Source: Phytophthora quininea
Lineage: Eukaryota; Oomycota; Peronosporomycetes; Peronosporales; Peronosporaceae
Direction: 5' to 3'
Assembly: GCA_011947345.1 (NCBI GenBank)
Contig: JAAVTG010000586.1
Coordinates: forward strand, 806,001 to 870,000
Length of the DNA: 64,000 bases
Shown piece after piece: positions 11,365 through 22,306 of the stretch. Both the position numbers and the translations under genes were made by a program. Below the pieces are notes generated by a model. The model worked only from the letters and a program-made list of their open reading frames with translations. It searched no databases and was not told where the DNA came from. The number at the start of each line of letters is the position of its first letter. The first letter of the stretch is position 1.

Positions 11365-11436
11365 GGCCTTGTGGTCTAGTGGTATGATTCTCGCTTAGGG
11401 TGCGAGAGGTCCCGGATTCGATCTCCGGCAAGGCCC
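11365..11436 (+). tRNA. tRNA-Pro(AGG), array copy 27
   Basis: Same 72-nt sequence as copy 1. Confidence 0.96.
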
Positions 11437-11754
11437 TGCTCTTTGGCGACGGCTTTTCGACGATTTTGGTCGCGATCGGCGTGTTTTACGCGGTGCTATG
11501 CGTGGCTAGCCACGTCTGTCGGGCTGCGATGGCAACGCGCGGGTCCGACCGACCGTCCGATCAGCGTGGCGGTCGAGACAGGGCCCGACGCGCTTGCCAG
11601 TCTCACGCAGCCAGAGCAGGTCGGATTTGCTCGGTGAAGGTCTGAGAATTCGTGGCGTCGGCCGGGCATCGTGGGTGGGTCTCTGGAGCTAGGGGCAGAG
11701 GCCTGTGGAGCTGTGCTGAGGCCGCGACATGTGGGCGGGATGCGTCGGTTGCGT

Positions 11755-11826
11755 GGCCTTGTGGTCTAGTGGTATGATTCTCGCTTAGGGTGCGAGAGGT
11801 CCCGGATTCGATCTCCGGCAAGGCCC
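11755..11826 (+). tRNA. tRNA-Pro(AGG), array copy 28
   Basis: Same 72-nt sequence as copy 1. Confidence 0.96.
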
Positions 11827-12144
11827 TGCTCTTTGGCGACGGCTTTTCGACGATTTTGGTCGCGATCGGCGTGTTTTACGCGGTGCTATGCGTGGCTAGC
11901 CACGTCTGTCGGGCTGCGATGGCAACGCGCGGGTCCGACCGACCGTCCGATCAGCGTGGCGGTCGAGACAGGGCCCGACGCGCTTGCCAGTCTCACGCAG
12001 CCAGAGCAGGTCGGATTTGCTCGGTGAAGGTCTGAGAATTCGTGGCGTCGGCCGGGCATCGTGGGTGGGTCTCTGGAGCTAGGGGCAGAGGCCTGTGGAG
12101 CTGTGCTGAGGCCGCGACATGTGGGCGGGATGCGTCGGTTGCGT

Positions 12145-12216
12145 GGCCTTGTGGTCTAGTGGTATGATTCTCGCTTAGGGTGCGAGAGGTCCCGGATTCG
12201 ATCTCCGGCAAGGCCC
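12145..12216 (+). tRNA. tRNA-Pro(AGG), array copy 29
   Basis: Same 72-nt sequence as copy 1. Confidence 0.96.
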
Positions 12217-12534
12217 TGCTCTTTGGCGACGGCTTTTCGACGATTTTGGTCGCGATCGGCGTGTTTTACGCGGTGCTATGCGTGGCTAGCCACGTCTGTC
12301 GGGCTGCGATGGCAACGCGCGGGTCCGACCGACCGTCCGATCAGCGTGGCGGTCGAGACAGGGCCCGACGCGCTTGCCAGTCTCACGCAGCCAGAGCAGG
12401 TCGGATTTGCTCGGTGAAGGTCTGAGAATTCGTGGCGTCGGCCGGGCATCGTGGGTGGGTCTCTGGAGCTAGGGGCAGAGGCCTGTGGAGCTGTGCTGAG
12501 GCCGCGACATGTGGGCGGGATGCGTCGGTTGCGT

Positions 12535-12606
12535 GGCCTTGTGGTCTAGTGGTATGATTCTCGCTTAGGGTGCGAGAGGTCCCGGATTCGATCTCCGGCA
12601 AGGCCC
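12535..12606 (+). tRNA. tRNA-Pro(AGG), array copy 30
   Basis: Same 72-nt sequence as copy 1. Confidence 0.96.
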
Positions 12607-12924
12607 TGCTCTTTGGCGACGGCTTTTCGACGATTTTGGTCGCGATCGGCGTGTTTTACGCGGTGCTATGCGTGGCTAGCCACGTCTGTCGGGCTGCGAT
12701 GGCAACGCGCGGGTCCGACCGACCGTCCGATCAGCGTGGCGGTCGAGACAGGGCCCGACGCGCTTGCCAGTCTCACGCAGCCAGAGCAGGTCGGATTTGC
12801 TCGGTGAAGGTCTGAGAATTCGTGGCGTCGGCCGGGCATCGTGGGTGGGTCTCTGGAGCTAGGGGCAGAGGCCTGTGGAGCTGTGCTGAGGCCGCGACAT
12901 GTGGGCGGGATGCGTCGGTTGCGT

Positions 12925-12996
12925 GGCCTTGTGGTCTAGTGGTATGATTCTCGCTTAGGGTGCGAGAGGTCCCGGATTCGATCTCCGGCAAGGCCC
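12925..12996 (+). tRNA. tRNA-Pro(AGG), array copy 31
   Basis: Same 72-nt sequence as copy 1. Confidence 0.96.
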
Positions 12997-13314
12997 TGCT
13001 CTTTGGCGACGGCTTTTCGACGATTTTGGTCGCGATCGGCGTGTTTTACGCGGTGCTATGCGTGGCTAGCCACGTCTGTCGGGCTGCGATGGCAACGCGC
13101 GGGTCCGACCGACCGTCCGATCAGCGTGGCGGTCGAGACAGGGCCCGACGCGCTTGCCAGTCTCACGCAGCCAGAGCAGGTCGGATTTGCTCGGTGAAGG
13201 TCTGAGAATTCGTGGCGTCGGCCGGGCATCGTGGGTGGGTCTCTGGAGCTAGGGGCAGAGGCCTGTGGAGCTGTGCTGAGGCCGCGACATGTGGGCGGGA
13301 TGCGTCGGTTGCGT

Positions 13315-13386
13315 GGCCTTGTGGTCTAGTGGTATGATTCTCGCTTAGGGTGCGAGAGGTCCCGGATTCGATCTCCGGCAAGGCCC
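13315..13386 (+). tRNA. tRNA-Pro(AGG), array copy 32
   Basis: Same 72-nt sequence as copy 1. Confidence 0.96.
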
Positions 13387-13704
13387 TGCTCTTTGGCGAC
13401 GGCTTTTCGACGATTTTGGTCGCGATCGGCGTGTTTTACGCGGTGCTATGCGTGGCTAGCCACGTCTGTCGGGCTGCGATGGCAACGCGCGGGTCCGACC
13501 GACCGTCCGATCAGCGTGGCGGTCGAGACAGGGCCCGACGCGCTTGCCAGTCTCACGCAGCCAGAGCAGGTCGGATTTGCTCGGTGAAGGTCTGAGAATT
13601 CGTGGCGTCGGCCGGGCATCGTGGGTGGGTCTCTGGAGCTAGGGGCAGAGGCCTGTGGAGCTGTGCTGAGGCCGCGACATGTGGGCGGGATGCGTCGGTT
13701 GCGT

Positions 13705-13776
13705 GGCCTTGTGGTCTAGTGGTATGATTCTCGCTTAGGGTGCGAGAGGTCCCGGATTCGATCTCCGGCAAGGCCC
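13705..13776 (+). tRNA. tRNA-Pro(AGG), array copy 33
   Basis: Same 72-nt sequence as copy 1. Confidence 0.96.
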
Positions 13777-14094
13777 TGCTCTTTGGCGACGGCTTTTCGA
13801 CGATTTTGGTCGCGATCGGCGTGTTTTACGCGGTGCTATGCGTGGCTAGCCACGTCTGTCGGGCTGCGATGGCAACGCGCGGGTCCGACCGACCGTCCGA
13901 TCAGCGTGGCGGTCGAGACAGGGCCCGACGCGCTTGCCAGTCTCACGCAGCCAGAGCAGGTCGGATTTGCTCGGTGAAGGTCTGAGAATTCGTGGCGTCG
14001 GCCGGGCATCGTGGGTGGGTCTCTGGAGCTAGGGGCAGAGGCCTGTGGAGCTGTGCTGAGGCCGCGACATGTGGGCGGGATGCGTCGGTTGCGT

Positions 14095-14166
14095 GGCCTT
14101 GTGGTCTAGTGGTATGATTCTCGCTTAGGGTGCGAGAGGTCCCGGATTCGATCTCCGGCAAGGCCC
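14095..14166 (+). tRNA. tRNA-Pro(AGG), array copy 34
   Basis: Same 72-nt sequence as copy 1. Confidence 0.96.
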
Positions 14167-14484
14167 TGCTCTTTGGCGACGGCTTTTCGACGATTTTGGT
14201 CGCGATCGGCGTGTTTTACGCGGTGCTATGCGTGGCTAGCCACGTCTGTCGGGCTGCGATGGCAACGCGCGGGTCCGACCGACCGTCCGATCAGCGTGGC
14301 GGTCGAGACAGGGCCCGACGCGCTTGCCAGTCTCACGCAGCCAGAGCAGGTCGGATTTGCTCGGTGAAGGTCTGAGAATTCGTGGCGTCGGCCGGGCATC
14401 GTGGGTGGGTCTCTGGAGCTAGGGGCAGAGGCCTGTGGAGCTGTGCTGAGGCCGCGACATGTGGGCGGGATGCGTCGGTTGCGT

Positions 14485-14556
14485 GGCCTTGTGGTCTAGT
14501 GGTATGATTCTCGCTTAGGGTGCGAGAGGTCCCGGATTCGATCTCCGGCAAGGCCC
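14485..14556 (+). tRNA. tRNA-Pro(AGG), array copy 35
   Basis: Same 72-nt sequence as copy 1. Confidence 0.96.
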
Positions 14557-14874
14557 TGCTCTTTGGCGACGGCTTTTCGACGATTTTGGTCGCGATCGGC
14601 GTGTTTTACGCGGTGCTATGCGTGGCTAGCCACGTCTGTCGGGCTGCGATGGCAACGCGCGGGTCCGACCGACCGTCCGATCAGCGTGGCGGTCGAGACA
14701 GGGCCCGACGCGCTTGCCAGTCTCACGCAGCCAGAGCAGGTCGGATTTGCTCGGTGAAGGTCTGAGAATTCGTGGCGTCGGCCGGGCATCGTGGGTGGGT
14801 CTCTGGAGCTAGGGGCAGAGGCCTGTGGAGCTGTGCTGAGGCCGCGACATGTGGGCGGGATGCGTCGGTTGCGT

Positions 14875-14946
14875 GGCCTTGTGGTCTAGTGGTATGATTC
14901 TCGCTTAGGGTGCGAGAGGTCCCGGATTCGATCTCCGGCAAGGCCC
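14875..14946 (+). tRNA. tRNA-Pro(AGG), array copy 36
   Basis: Same 72-nt sequence as copy 1. Confidence 0.96.
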
Positions 14947-15264
14947 TGCTCTTTGGCGACGGCTTTTCGACGATTTTGGTCGCGATCGGCGTGTTTTACG
15001 CGGTGCTATGCGTGGCTAGCCACGTCTGTCGGGCTGCGATGGCAACGCGCGGGTCCGACCGACCGTCCGATCAGCGTGGCGGTCGAGACAGGGCCCGACG
15101 CGCTTGCCAGTCTCACGCAGCCAGAGCAGGTCGGATTTGCTCGGTGAAGGTCTGAGAATTCGTGGCGTCGGCCGGGCATCGTGGGTGGGTCTCTGGAGCT
15201 AGGGGCAGAGGCCTGTGGAGCTGTGCTGAGGCCGCGACATGTGGGCGGGATGCGTCGGTTGCGT

Positions 15265-15336
15265 GGCCTTGTGGTCTAGTGGTATGATTCTCGCTTAGGG
15301 TGCGAGAGGTCCCGGATTCGATCTCCGGCAAGGCCC
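15265..15336 (+). tRNA. tRNA-Pro(AGG), array copy 37
   Basis: Same 72-nt sequence as copy 1. Confidence 0.96.
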
Positions 15337-15654
15337 TGCTCTTTGGCGACGGCTTTTCGACGATTTTGGTCGCGATCGGCGTGTTTTACGCGGTGCTATG
15401 CGTGGCTAGCCACGTCTGTCGGGCTGCGATGGCAACGCGCGGGTCCGACCGACCGTCCGATCAGCGTGGCGGTCGAGACAGGGCCCGACGCGCTTGCCAG
15501 TCTCACGCAGCCAGAGCAGGTCGGATTTGCTCGGTGAAGGTCTGAGAATTCGTGGCGTCGGCCGGGCATCGTGGGTGGGTCTCTGGAGCTAGGGGCAGAG
15601 GCCTGTGGAGCTGTGCTGAGGCCGCGACATGTGGGCGGGATGCGTCGGTTGCGT

Positions 15655-15726
15655 GGCCTTGTGGTCTAGTGGTATGATTCTCGCTTAGGGTGCGAGAGGT
15701 CCCGGATTCGATCTCCGGCAAGGCCC
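15655..15726 (+). tRNA. tRNA-Pro(AGG), array copy 38
   Basis: Same 72-nt sequence as copy 1. Confidence 0.96.
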
Positions 15727-16044
15727 TGCTCTTTGGCGACGGCTTTTCGACGATTTTGGTCGCGATCGGCGTGTTTTACGCGGTGCTATGCGTGGCTAGC
15801 CACGTCTGTCGGGCTGCGATGGCAACGCGCGGGTCCGACCGACCGTCCGATCAGCGTGGCGGTCGAGACAGGGCCCGACGCGCTTGCCAGTCTCACGCAG
15901 CCAGAGCAGGTCGGATTTGCTCGGTGAAGGTCTGAGAATTCGTGGCGTCGGCCGGGCATCGTGGGTGGGTCTCTGGAGCTAGGGGCAGAGGCCTGTGGAG
16001 CTGTGCTGAGGCCGCGACATGTGGGCGGGATGCGTCGGTTGCGT

Positions 16045-16116
16045 GGCCTTGTGGTCTAGTGGTATGATTCTCGCTTAGGGTGCGAGAGGTCCCGGATTCG
16101 ATCTCCGGCAAGGCCC
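16045..16116 (+). tRNA. tRNA-Pro(AGG), array copy 39
   Basis: Same 72-nt sequence as copy 1. Confidence 0.96.
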
Positions 16117-16434
16117 TGCTCTTTGGCGACGGCTTTTCGACGATTTTGGTCGCGATCGGCGTGTTTTACGCGGTGCTATGCGTGGCTAGCCACGTCTGTC
16201 GGGCTGCGATGGCAACGCGCGGGTCCGACCGACCGTCCGATCAGCGTGGCGGTCGAGACAGGGCCCGACGCGCTTGCCAGTCTCACGCAGCCAGAGCAGG
16301 TCGGATTTGCTCGGTGAAGGTCTGAGAATTCGTGGCGTCGGCCGGGCATCGTGGGTGGGTCTCTGGAGCTAGGGGCAGAGGCCTGTGGAGCTGTGCTGAG
16401 GCCGCGACATGTGGGCGGGATGCGTCGGTTGCGT

Positions 16435-16506
16435 GGCCTTGTGGTCTAGTGGTATGATTCTCGCTTAGGGTGCGAGAGGTCCCGGATTCGATCTCCGGCA
16501 AGGCCC
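16435..16506 (+). tRNA. tRNA-Pro(AGG), array copy 40
   Basis: Same 72-nt sequence as copy 1. Confidence 0.96.
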
Positions 16507-16824
16507 TGCTCTTTGGCGACGGCTTTTCGACGATTTTGGTCGCGATCGGCGTGTTTTACGCGGTGCTATGCGTGGCTAGCCACGTCTGTCGGGCTGCGAT
16601 GGCAACGCGCGGGTCCGACCGACCGTCCGATCAGCGTGGCGGTCGAGACAGGGCCCGACGCGCTTGCCAGTCTCACGCAGCCAGAGCAGGTCGGATTTGC
16701 TCGGTGAAGGTCTGAGAATTCGTGGCGTCGGCCGGGCATCGTGGGTGGGTCTCTGGAGCTAGGGGCAGAGGCCTGTGGAGCTGTGCTGAGGCCGCGACAT
16801 GTGGGCGGGATGCGTCGGTTGCGT

Positions 16825-16896
16825 GGCCTTGTGGTCTAGTGGTATGATTCTCGCTTAGGGTGCGAGAGGTCCCGGATTCGATCTCCGGCAAGGCCC
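16825..16896 (+). tRNA. tRNA-Pro(AGG), array copy 41
   Basis: Same 72-nt sequence as copy 1. Confidence 0.96.
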
Positions 16897-17214
16897 TGCT
16901 CTTTGGCGACGGCTTTTCGACGATTTTGGTCGCGATCGGCGTGTTTTACGCGGTGCTATGCGTGGCTAGCCACGTCTGTCGGGCTGCGATGGCAACGCGC
17001 GGGTCCGACCGACCGTCCGATCAGCGTGGCGGTCGAGACAGGGCCCGACGCGCTTGCCAGTCTCACGCAGCCAGAGCAGGTCGGATTTGCTCGGTGAAGG
17101 TCTGAGAATTCGTGGCGTCGGCCGGGCATCGTGGGTGGGTCTCTGGAGCTAGGGGCAGAGGCCTGTGGAGCTGTGCTGAGGCCGCGACATGTGGGCGGGA
17201 TGCGTCGGTTGCGT

Positions 17215-17286
17215 GGCCTTGTGGTCTAGTGGTATGATTCTCGCTTAGGGTGCGAGAGGTCCCGGATTCGATCTCCGGCAAGGCCC
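17215..17286 (+). tRNA. tRNA-Pro(AGG), array copy 42
   Basis: Same 72-nt sequence as copy 1. Confidence 0.96.
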
Positions 17287-17604
17287 TGCTCTTTGGCGAC
17301 GGCTTTTCGACGATTTTGGTCGCGATCGGCGTGTTTTACGCGGTGCTATGCGTGGCTAGCCACGTCTGTCGGGCTGCGATGGCAACGCGCGGGTCCGACC
17401 GACCGTCCGATCAGCGTGGCGGTCGAGACAGGGCCCGACGCGCTTGCCAGTCTCACGCAGCCAGAGCAGGTCGGATTTGCTCGGTGAAGGTCTGAGAATT
17501 CGTGGCGTCGGCCGGGCATCGTGGGTGGGTCTCTGGAGCTAGGGGCAGAGGCCTGTGGAGCTGTGCTGAGGCCGCGACATGTGGGCGGGATGCGTCGGTT
17601 GCGT

Positions 17605-17676
17605 GGCCTTGTGGTCTAGTGGTATGATTCTCGCTTAGGGTGCGAGAGGTCCCGGATTCGATCTCCGGCAAGGCCC
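17605..17676 (+). tRNA. tRNA-Pro(AGG), array copy 43
   Basis: Same 72-nt sequence as copy 1. Confidence 0.96.
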
Positions 17677-17994
17677 TGCTCTTTGGCGACGGCTTTTCGA
17701 CGATTTTGGTCGCGATCGGCGTGTTTTACGCGGTGCTATGCGTGGCTAGCCACGTCTGTCGGGCTGCGATGGCAACGCGCGGGTCCGACCGACCGTCCGA
17801 TCAGCGTGGCGGTCGAGACAGGGCCCGACGCGCTTGCCAGTCTCACGCAGCCAGAGCAGGTCGGATTTGCTCGGTGAAGGTCTGAGAATTCGTGGCGTCG
17901 GCCGGGCATCGTGGGTGGGTCTCTGGAGCTAGGGGCAGAGGCCTGTGGAGCTGTGCTGAGGCCGCGACATGTGGGCGGGATGCGTCGGTTGCGT

Positions 17995-18066
17995 GGCCTT
18001 GTGGTCTAGTGGTATGATTCTCGCTTAGGGTGCGAGAGGTCCCGGATTCGATCTCCGGCAAGGCCC
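17995..18066 (+). tRNA. tRNA-Pro(AGG), array copy 44
   Basis: Same 72-nt sequence as copy 1. Confidence 0.96.
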
Positions 18067-18384
18067 TGCTCTTTGGCGACGGCTTTTCGACGATTTTGGT
18101 CGCGATCGGCGTGTTTTACGCGGTGCTATGCGTGGCTAGCCACGTCTGTCGGGCTGCGATGGCAACGCGCGGGTCCGACCGACCGTCCGATCAGCGTGGC
18201 GGTCGAGACAGGGCCCGACGCGCTTGCCAGTCTCACGCAGCCAGAGCAGGTCGGATTTGCTCGGTGAAGGTCTGAGAATTCGTGGCGTCGGCCGGGCATC
18301 GTGGGTGGGTCTCTGGAGCTAGGGGCAGAGGCCTGTGGAGCTGTGCTGAGGCCGCGACATGTGGGCGGGATGCGTCGGTTGCGT

Positions 18385-18456
18385 GGCCTTGTGGTCTAGT
18401 GGTATGATTCTCGCTTAGGGTGCGAGAGGTCCCGGATTCGATCTCCGGCAAGGCCC
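18385..18456 (+). tRNA. tRNA-Pro(AGG), array copy 45 (last)
   Basis: Same 72-nt sequence as copy 1; its spacer is cut off at 18717, where the array stops. Confidence 0.96.
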
Positions 18457-18717
18457 TGCTCTTTGGCGACGGCTTTTCGACGATTTTGGTCGCGATCGGC
18501 GTGTTTTACGCGGTGCTATGCGTGGCTAGCCACGTCTGTCGGGCTGCGATGGCAACGCGCGGGTCCGACCGACCGTCCGATCAGCGTGGCGGTCGAGACA
18601 GGGCCCGACGCGCTTGCCAGTCTCACGCAGCCAGAGCAGGTCGGATTTGCTCGGTGAAGGTCTGAGAATTCGTGGCGTCGGCCGGGCATCGTGGGTGGGT
18701 CTCTGGAGCTAGGGGCA

Positions 18718-19290
18718 TGATTTTTGCTTTTTATCGTGCTCGTTTTTATACGTGTTGTGTGATGTTTTATGGCTTAATCGGGCAAAGGCAGAGATGCATA
18801 GATGCTTGGGTGAAGAAGAATACGTATAGGAAGCAAAGAATGGTCGAACCGCAAAACGAGAACTAGTTAACACAAATGCTCGGCGCGAATATGCGGGTCT
18901 CAAGAGCGGGACACCGAAGAAGAAAGAAAAACCTCGGATCAAGCCAGAGGAGTTCCGGCTCGAGCACCGTGATATACTGGGAGATAGTGCCAAGTTTATG
19001 AAAGATGTGCTGCAGCCACGTAAGCGATCTCGCGCACTATTGTATTTTAATCTGCCAGTATTGGTGCTGGTTTTCGTGTACTGATAAGCTGTCTACAGAA
19101 AACTAGTGCGAAGATCAAGCCGATGCAGGTGCTGCTCGAGATGGCGAGGAGAGTTTCGACCTCGACAAATTCCAGCCATCGGAGTTCCACCCTACAGAAA
19201 AAAACAGTAGCAAATGCTGACTGACGACAAATTCGATAAGGATCTGGGGTTTCCCAGAGGGAATTAGCAAAAGCTACGTCGGCTCAAGTA
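18718..19290. other. Right flank of the array, unassigned
   Basis: Base composition drops abruptly after the array. A plus-strand stretch at about 18868-19022 reads as a lysine-rich open frame (REYAGLKSGTPKKKEKPR, then IKPEEFRLEHRDILGDSAKF), which looks coding-like. It has no start, no recognisable domain and no clear continuation. I cannot assign a gene. Confidence 0.35.
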
Positions 19291-19292
19291 GA

Positions 19293-19985
19293 GATCATGC
19301 AGCTTTGTCTAAAGACCACGTCCGAGTGGGTTTGGCTACAACTACAAAGCGAGCTTGCAGCACACCGGAAGCAAGGTCAACGTCTTTTCACACCGCTTCT
19401 TGAGTTCTAGCAAATATCTTTTGCTTATCATCGAGATTGATTTCACGAAGCATTTCCATTTCTGTCAGCCAGATAGTATAGAAAATTGCAAGCGCGGTCA
19501 TTTACTTCACAGGCGAAGCCAGGGGCGCTGTCATCGACATATTCTCTGATGGAAAAGGCAACATCAACGCGTCAAAACATTTAAATCGTTGTTGCTGCCC
19601 AGGATTCCAACAAATGCACGCCAAATTCTTAAATAAGTAGCAATGGTTTCAAGCACGACTGTAGCATCTCAAGATTTACCTGAAAATGTACCTCTCCAAA
19701 CACTCGGAGAATTTTTTCGGTTCCGCTTCATTCAATCAATTGAACCTACCATTTCAGGGAAACCTTTAGTCGCATTAAACTCAAGAAACTCGGATAAGTC
19801 ATGTTCCGCAGGTGGTGTCAGGTATTCAGCAGAATACACACGAATAACACTCGATACAAAATGATCTAAAATTTCCAACGCAGTACTCTCTCCAATAGAG
19901 AAGTAGTCATCAAAGAAATCGACAGAGCACCCATAAATCAACACACCAACAGCAGCCGCATTCTTTACGACGAAATGTACTCTTG
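19293..19985 (-). pseudogene. PIF/Harbinger-like DDE transposase relic
   Basis: Read on the minus strand across stops and frame changes, the sequence gives the ordered blocks of the plant-type Harbinger transposase (Pfam Plant_tran family). They are: an IGESTALEILDHF block (about 19880); EYLTPP with a GFPEMVGSID block (19735-19800), where the following conserved cysteine has become a stop; NSPSVWRGTFSG (about 19700) and VVLETIAT; YLRIWRAFVGILGSNNDLNV (about 19600); and near the end FARTQEAV, ASGVLQARF and PTRTWSLDK. At least five stops or frameshifts are needed, so it is dead. The block names rest on my knowledge of the family. The element ends were not found. Confidence 0.8.
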
Positions 19986-19989
19986 TGCT

Positions 19990-22290
19990 TGCCTAAACAG
20001 TTTTTCTCCGCGAAAAGTAAATATCTGTGTCACCTAGATCACCAACCAGAGACAAGGAGAAATCCTTGTGTGGTGTAGGAATCCACTGAACTTTCGCTAA
20101 GGCAGCAGCGAGCTTCCGCACACAACAATACACCTTCCAGATTGTCAGGCGAATGTTGGGCGTGATCTGAAGGAACCAGATCCGACCCAGCCCGAGCAGT
20201 TGTGGCCTCCATTCACTGGCTACGCTGTAGGCAAATATAAACCGACGCTACAGGCACGAGCCTTCGCCTGCACATCCAAACACTCTCTCACACACTCAAA
20301 ACGCCGTGGCACCAGCAGATGAAGGTTGCCTAGTCCCGTGGACTCTCTTACGGGGCGCCGGAGTATATCTCCGGGTGGAAGTCACGTTGGAATGCAAAGG
20401 CCCTTTCGCCCAACACTCCCTATTAATAGGGCCAAACTAAAATACACTTTAACTACCACTCTTCACTCTTGGCCTGACCAAACGAACACTCACTTCACGA
20501 AGGTCTGTGTTCGCTAGCAGGCATAACCCACGACCACAGGGCAAGGTGCTTACCTAGGACGCTTGTCCGCTTGGGAAGTAGGGAAAATTCTGCTCTGTTT
20601 GTATCGCCCTCTCGGGCTCTTACTCTATCTACTCCTGTCTCTCCCGATGAATCTATACAAATGTCAAGTGAAACGCAAGCGTCGCCGTCGGAGCTACCCA
20701 TCCGAAGATTCACGACCAGGCGATGATTCGCAATAGCGACCACCTCGGGATAGCGACCTTCAATGAACCTTCGCCTCGCGTCGCCATTGGTCCAGCTCGA
20801 CGCCTTTTATCAGCCAATAGCGGAGGCGACAGTTCGTTGACGGATCTTGGAGAAATCTCCACACCACGCTTGCTCACCCGAAATCTACGACGAAACTGCT
20901 CAAGTAGCTTTGTTACTCAAGTATTGCTTCTAATCGCATTTGTAAACCTCTACATGACCTGTCTAGGTCAACACTCCTTCCTTGACAAGAATCTCCACAT
21001 CTCTTTCTCTTAGACGTATTGCGACGCCAATGACGACACGATATCACTATCGTCGCTAATGCCTTGCAGCCCAAAGAGCTCGTTTTGAAGTGTCGTGAGA
21101 TAAAATGAAACTTGCACTTTTGCACAATAGTGCCGCCAATGGGAGACCTCACGGTAGTGCATTATAGTGCACAAAATTCTGTAACATTTTAATAAACATC
21201 CTTATTCACTTTGCACTACCGTTGACGATGATCTGATAGTAGGGCTGCGCACCCATGGACACACGGGTACTTTAGCTCTTCCTATAATCCACCGTTGCAT
21301 ATCTGCAAACGGATGCGGACTTTAGTGAATGCATTGCCCGATTCATGCATCACTTCGACTTCATGTGAGAAGAGATGCTTATGGCCAGTACTTTGTGCTT
21401 TTCTCCACGCGAGGCGTCACCCCGTATAAGAGACTGTCGTGGAAAAGCACCCCGTACCTCCCGCGTGGCTGCCGACGGCGCCTGCTAGTGAGCTTAGGCG
21501 TCTCACCTAAATACGTATGGGTTTGGTACATATTGCGTGCACGGTACAGGGTACATACGGCATGTTCCGATAAAGATTCTGAATGCAGTTGGTTAACGAA
21601 TAGGTACACAGCTTAAATAAAGTATACAGCCCACTCCCTTTAAAATTTTTCATAAGCTTTCACACTAAACTTTTGCTACCTAATTTCTAATTTTAGCAAA
21701 TGGATGGATCCCAAACTGAATTATTTTCACATTAATTTTACTGAGATAGAAAGCAACGAAGTGTAGCCCAACAGAGATTTTTGACCCTTGTGTCTGCAGG
21801 TCAAAACTACTCGGTCACCCACAATCTCACAGTACTCATCGATCGCGAAAAGCCTAAGGATAAATGACTTTGAGGAATCCCTTATTTCAAACAAAATGAC
21901 GTTGAAATACGGTACTTCTTTATTTTATAAGAAAGAATATTATATGTTACTGCTTACCCGGGCTGTCGTCCCGGGGGAGGTCGCAGTTCGTAAGAACACT
22001 TAACTTAACTATGGTTTACTAGTCGTTTGCAAAAACAACTAGTGGATTCAATATGCAAGTAATTTAAAAAAATACTATTTTGATATATTTTGTTTTATTT
22101 ATGTTTACTATGTCTCTAAAATACTAATGCTTAAACTAAAAAAACGTGTCAAATTCGATTGGCTAAAATGCTGTAGTATAATGACACCATTCGGGTCATT
22201 TTAAGTCGGCTGACAGCTCTTGACGCCAAGCAAGGCGATGAAGTCTCTCATGCACTCTCATTTTTCTGGTGCACGCGGCGGGCGGAGGGC
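19990..22290. other. Non-coding, AT-richer DNA with possible LTR remnant
   Basis: No supported gene. At 20230-20320 there is a TATA-like aaatataaa followed by a CA-rich leader. Poly(A)-like motifs (aataaa) occur near 21188-21195 and 21615-21620. This resembles a decayed retrotransposon LTR, but I found no paired repeat, primer-binding site or reverse transcriptase. The rest is low-complexity AT-rich sequence. Confidence 0.3.
22018..22043. repeat. 11-bp inverted repeat, 4-nt loop
   Basis: The arms ACTAGTCGTTT (22018-22028) and AAACAACTAGT (22033-22043) pair with one mismatch around GCAA, which is a GNRA-type loop if transcribed. It stands alone about 260 bp before the gene at 22307. Confidence 0.4.
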
Positions 22291-22306
22291 GAGGTTGAGG
22301 TGAAGG

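Larger units (their letters stand above)
859..18717 (+). repeat. Tandem array of a 390-bp tRNA-Pro unit
   Basis: One unit is a 72-bp tRNA-Pro(AGG) gene plus a 318-bp GC-rich spacer. Spacing is exactly 390 bp from the first gene at 1226 to the last at 18385, except for one 389-bp unit in which 'taggggc' near 4281-4286 has lost a G. I see no other difference between units. Each spacer has two T4 runs 18-31 bp after the tRNA (1315-1318 and 1325-1328 in the first unit), suited to RNA polymerase III termination, and a perfect 14-bp palindrome CGTGGCTAGCCACG (1362-1375 in the first unit). The array starts inside a tRNA and ends inside a spacer, so both edges are breakpoints rather than unit borders. 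No 5S rRNA, snRNA or second tRNA is visible in the unit. Confidence 0.97.

Noticed and set aside
839..18665. Repeated 64-89 codon open frames inside the array units on both strands
   Set aside because: They run through the tRNA sequence and GC-rich spacer, are copies of one unit, and have no domain or independent start context.
859..18717. CRISPR-like array
   Set aside because: The units are identical over their full 390 bp with no variable spacers, and the genome is eukaryotic.
859..18717. 5S rRNA or spliceosomal RNA repeat
   Set aside because: The unit contains no 5S internal control region or snRNA-like sequence; only the tRNA folds.
20200..21240. Complete LTR retrotransposon
   Set aside because: No paired LTRs, primer-binding site or reverse transcriptase found; only weak LTR-like features.
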